From Lachnospiraceae bacterium UBA1683 (GTDB taxonomy: Bacteria > Bacillota > Clostridia > Lachnospirales > Lachnospiraceae), in NCBI GenBank assembly GCA_002320245.1, contig DCKD01000003.1, positions 17,360 through 57,929 of the forward strand: 40,570 bases of DNA, given 5' to 3'. Both the position numbers and the translations under genes were made by a program. Each line of letters begins with the position of its first letter. The stretch's first letter is position 1. A model generated the notes under the pieces. It was not told the origin of the DNA. It did not search any database and worked only from the letters and a program-made list of their open reading frames with translations. Below, piece after piece: positions 39,114 through 40,570 of this stretch.

Positions 39114-40307
39114 CCGAAAATATCCCAATAATTTCTTGAAATAATCAAAAAATCCCGCTTTTTTTACGCTTTCCGACGCAAGAACTCTGACGCGCCCGAT
39201 TTCCTTTCCCTCCAGCTCATAGGATAAACTTCCGATTTCCTGTCCTTTTGTAACCGGAGCGGTCAGCTCCTTTTCTATTTTTAACTTACTTTTTATCTTG
39301 GATAAATCCGCTCCTGTCGTATCCAAATATGAAAACGTTGTTTCATATTCACACGAAAGCATATCCTTTATACCGCCTTTTACCGGAATCTCTTCCAGCC
39401 GCTGCGGTTCATCATCCTGATAAAGCTGACATTTTCCAAATCCATAATTCAACAGCGCAACCGCATCCTGAAACCGGTCTTTTGAATTTTCCGCCGCCAT
39501 AATCACAGCAATCAATTCTACATCATTTTTCTCGGCGGATGCAGAAACGCAAAATTTTGCATTTCCTGTGGAGCCTGTTTTCAGACCAGTTGTATACTCG
39601 TATTGCCGCACAAGTTTGTTTGTATTCGTAAGCCCGAATTCACTGGTGCCTTTCTTTGTCGTATGCGTGATGTTTTCCATCCAGACCATACAATAATCAT
39701 GAATCTGCGGATACCTCATCAACAGTTCTCTGGACATTAATGCAATATCCTCTGCACTGATTTCATGGCCGTCTGCATCCAATCCGTTACAATTCACGAA
39801 ATTCGTATGCTCCATTCCAAGCCCCTTTGCCCGTTCATTCATCCTCCGTACAAATTCCTCTTCACTGCCACATATGTACTCAGCCATTGCCACACATGCG
39901 TCATTCGCACTTGCAACAGAAATACATTTTATCATCGTATCCACCGTCTGTGTCTCTCCTGGTTCCAGAAACACCTGCGAACCCCCCATAGATGCAGCAT
40001 TTTCGGAAACACTGACTTCATCGGTCAATTGAATCCTTCCTTCCGAAAGTGCATCAAAAATCAGGAGCAACGTCATGATTTTTGTTACACTCGCCGGAGG
40101 TCTCGGCGTTTCTGCATCTTTTTCATAAATCACGGTACCGGTAGAAACTTCCATCAGCACAGCAGACGGCGCACTCACCTCCGGTCCACCTGAATTCTCT
40201 TTTGCATTTTGCGACGGTTCTTCTGCCTGTACCACAGTCGGTAATGCCGTAAACACTGCTGAGAGCAACAGAATCAGACTTAAAATGATGGACAGATTTT
40301 TTCTCAT
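39108..40307 (-). CDS. dacF: D-alanyl-D-alanine carboxypeptidase DacF-like
   Basis: The 399 residues have a classic signal peptide (about 1-28, ending VVQAEE), then the S11 carboxypeptidase fold with SVTK (Ser73), SAN (133-135) and KTG (243-245). A C-terminal beta domain and an amphipathic end (KKAGFFDYFKKLLGYFRA) probably hold it to the membrane, as in PBP5-type proteins. It trims stem peptides. In Bacillus the dacF gene precedes the spoIIA operon; here it is followed by a phosphoesterase gene, so the name rests on sequence type. GGAG lies upstream of ATG 40307. A tandem repeat fills part of its leader. Confidence 0.88.
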   Translation of the reverse strand: MRKNLSIILSLILLLSAVFTALPTVVQAEEPSQNAKENSGGPEVSAPSAVLMEVSTGTVIYEKDAETPRPPASVTKIMTLLLIFDALSEGRIQLTDEVSVSENAASMGGSQVFLEPGETQTVDTMIKCISVASANDACVAMAEYICGSEEEFVRRMNERAKGLGMEHTNFVNCNGLDADGHEISAEDIALMSRELLMRYPQIHDYCMVWMENITHTTKKGTSEFGLTNTNKLVRQYEYTTGLKTGSTGNAKFCVSASAEKNDVELIAVIMAAENSKDRFQDAVALLNYGFGKCQLYQDDEPQRLEEIPVKGGIKDMLSCEYETTFSYLDTTGADLSKIKSKLKIEKELTAPVTKGQEIGSLSYELEGKEIGRVRVLASESVKKAGFFDYFKKLLGYFRA

Positions 40308-40350
40308 GCAAACTCCTCGGACCTTTTCGTCTGTTATTATTATTATATAT

Positions 40351-40440
40351 AGAATCTTTTCAGAATTATGCTTTTTTATAGATAGAATCTTTTCGGAATT
40401 ATGTTTTTATAGACAGAACCTTTTCGGAATTATGTTTTTC
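40351..40440. repeat. Three tandem repeats of 31-33 bp upstream of dacF
   Basis: The core TCTTTTCGGAATTATG recurs with GAATTATG at 40363, 40396 and 40427 and only one or two changes per copy. T-runs separate the units. The array begins about 45 bp upstream of the dacF start. The remainder of 40308-40504 is AT-rich with no gene that I can see. Confidence 0.75.
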
Positions 40441-40504
40441 TATTATTTTTTAATATCCCTGTCCGGCTGCAGCCCTGTCTTCGAATTTGTCAGTTATTTT
40501 TATA

Positions 40505-40570
40505 TTATATAGCGGCGGCCACGCGGACTGTTTCACAGTCTTTCCCCACGACAAACGCATGAATGAATAA
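40505..40570 (-). CDS. Possible C-terminal end of an unidentified protein
   Basis: An open minus-strand frame enters from the window edge and stops at TAA 40505-40507, giving 21 visible residues (FVVGKDCETVRVAAAI at the end). The stretch is less AT-rich than the neighbouring spacer and also contains a GACTGT/ACAGTC hairpin (40526-40540). It could be the end of the gene upstream of dacF, or simply spacer with a chance open frame. No family can be named from so little. Confidence 0.3.
   Translation of the reverse strand, partial: LFIHAFVVGKDCETVRVAAAI

Noticed and set aside
35118..40307. Treating the two carboxypeptidase genes as a recent duplication
   Set aside because: Their catalytic motifs differ (SHN versus SAN, STTK versus SVTK), as do their N-termini and C-terminal domains, so they are old paralogs.
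1..40570. A genomic island, prophage or CRISPR region
   Set aside because: There is no integrase, transposase, phage structural gene or regular spacer array; the genes are core and mostly in conserved order.

Overview
The window looks like chromosomal core sequence from a strictly anaerobic, spore-forming Firmicute of the Lachnospiraceae (Clostridia). The evidence is an alpha/beta-type SASP start and a GerW/YtfJ-like protein (spore formation), an Rnf complex (anaerobic ferredoxin:NAD+ oxidoreductase), a biotin-dependent sodium-pump decarboxylase operon, the IspH-S1 gene pair, low-GC intergenic DNA with AAGGAGG ribosome sites, and sigma-A promoters with 17-bp spacers. Almost every gene lies on the minus strand; only rpmB and apbE are read on the plus strand. 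I see no phage, transposase gene, tRNA, rRNA or CRISPR array.

Layout: (1) 1-4560 minus: SASP start, recG, a FakA/YloV-like DAK protein and an Asp23-family protein. (2) 4608-4977 plus: rpmB with its own promoter and terminator. (3) 5006-15418 minus: a cell-envelope, DNA-repair and sporulation block with nusG_II, Gx transporter, ruvA, ruvB, zapA, a U32 protein, an FtsW/RodA-type glycosyltransferase, its class B PBP, an unknown protein, a DUF2953 protein, gerW and a 46-residue membrane peptide that ordinary ORF length limits miss. (4) 15431-16467 plus: apbE, divergent from nusG_II. (5) 16620-22299 minus: rubredoxin, a Crh-like HPr paralog without its catalytic histidine, and the complete rnfCDGEAB operon. 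(6) 22380-27697 minus: rpsA-like S1 protein, ispH, cmk, an HI0933-family flavoprotein and an RpiR/MurR regulator. (7) 27858-35030 minus: aminopeptidase P and a sodium-pump operon with two carboxyltransferase subunits, one biotin carrier, a beta pump subunit and a gamma-like lipoprotein. (8) 35118-40570 minus: two D-Ala-D-Ala carboxypeptidases, scpB, scpA, a metallophosphoesterase and the edge of one more frame.

How the genes fit together: RnfG and RnfD carry threonine flavinylation motifs, and ApbE is the enzyme family that attaches FMN to them. NusG_II and Gx-transporter proteins beside ApbE also belong to membrane redox gene neighbourhoods. Rnf and the decarboxylase operon are both ion-pumping energy systems, so the window holds two routes to a transmembrane ion gradient. 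Envelope growth is represented by the SEDS-PBP pair and two carboxypeptidases, division and segregation by ZapA and ScpAB.

The most unusual material is intergenic. The best is a highly folded element of about 185 bp at 36557-36740 between scpB and a carboxypeptidase gene; it resembles a HEARO (IscB omega) RNA but has no nuclease gene beside it. There are also two hairpin elements of about 140 bp that share GTAAC..TCAG inverted ends, a GC-rich folded element behind rpsA, and two short tandem repeat arrays.
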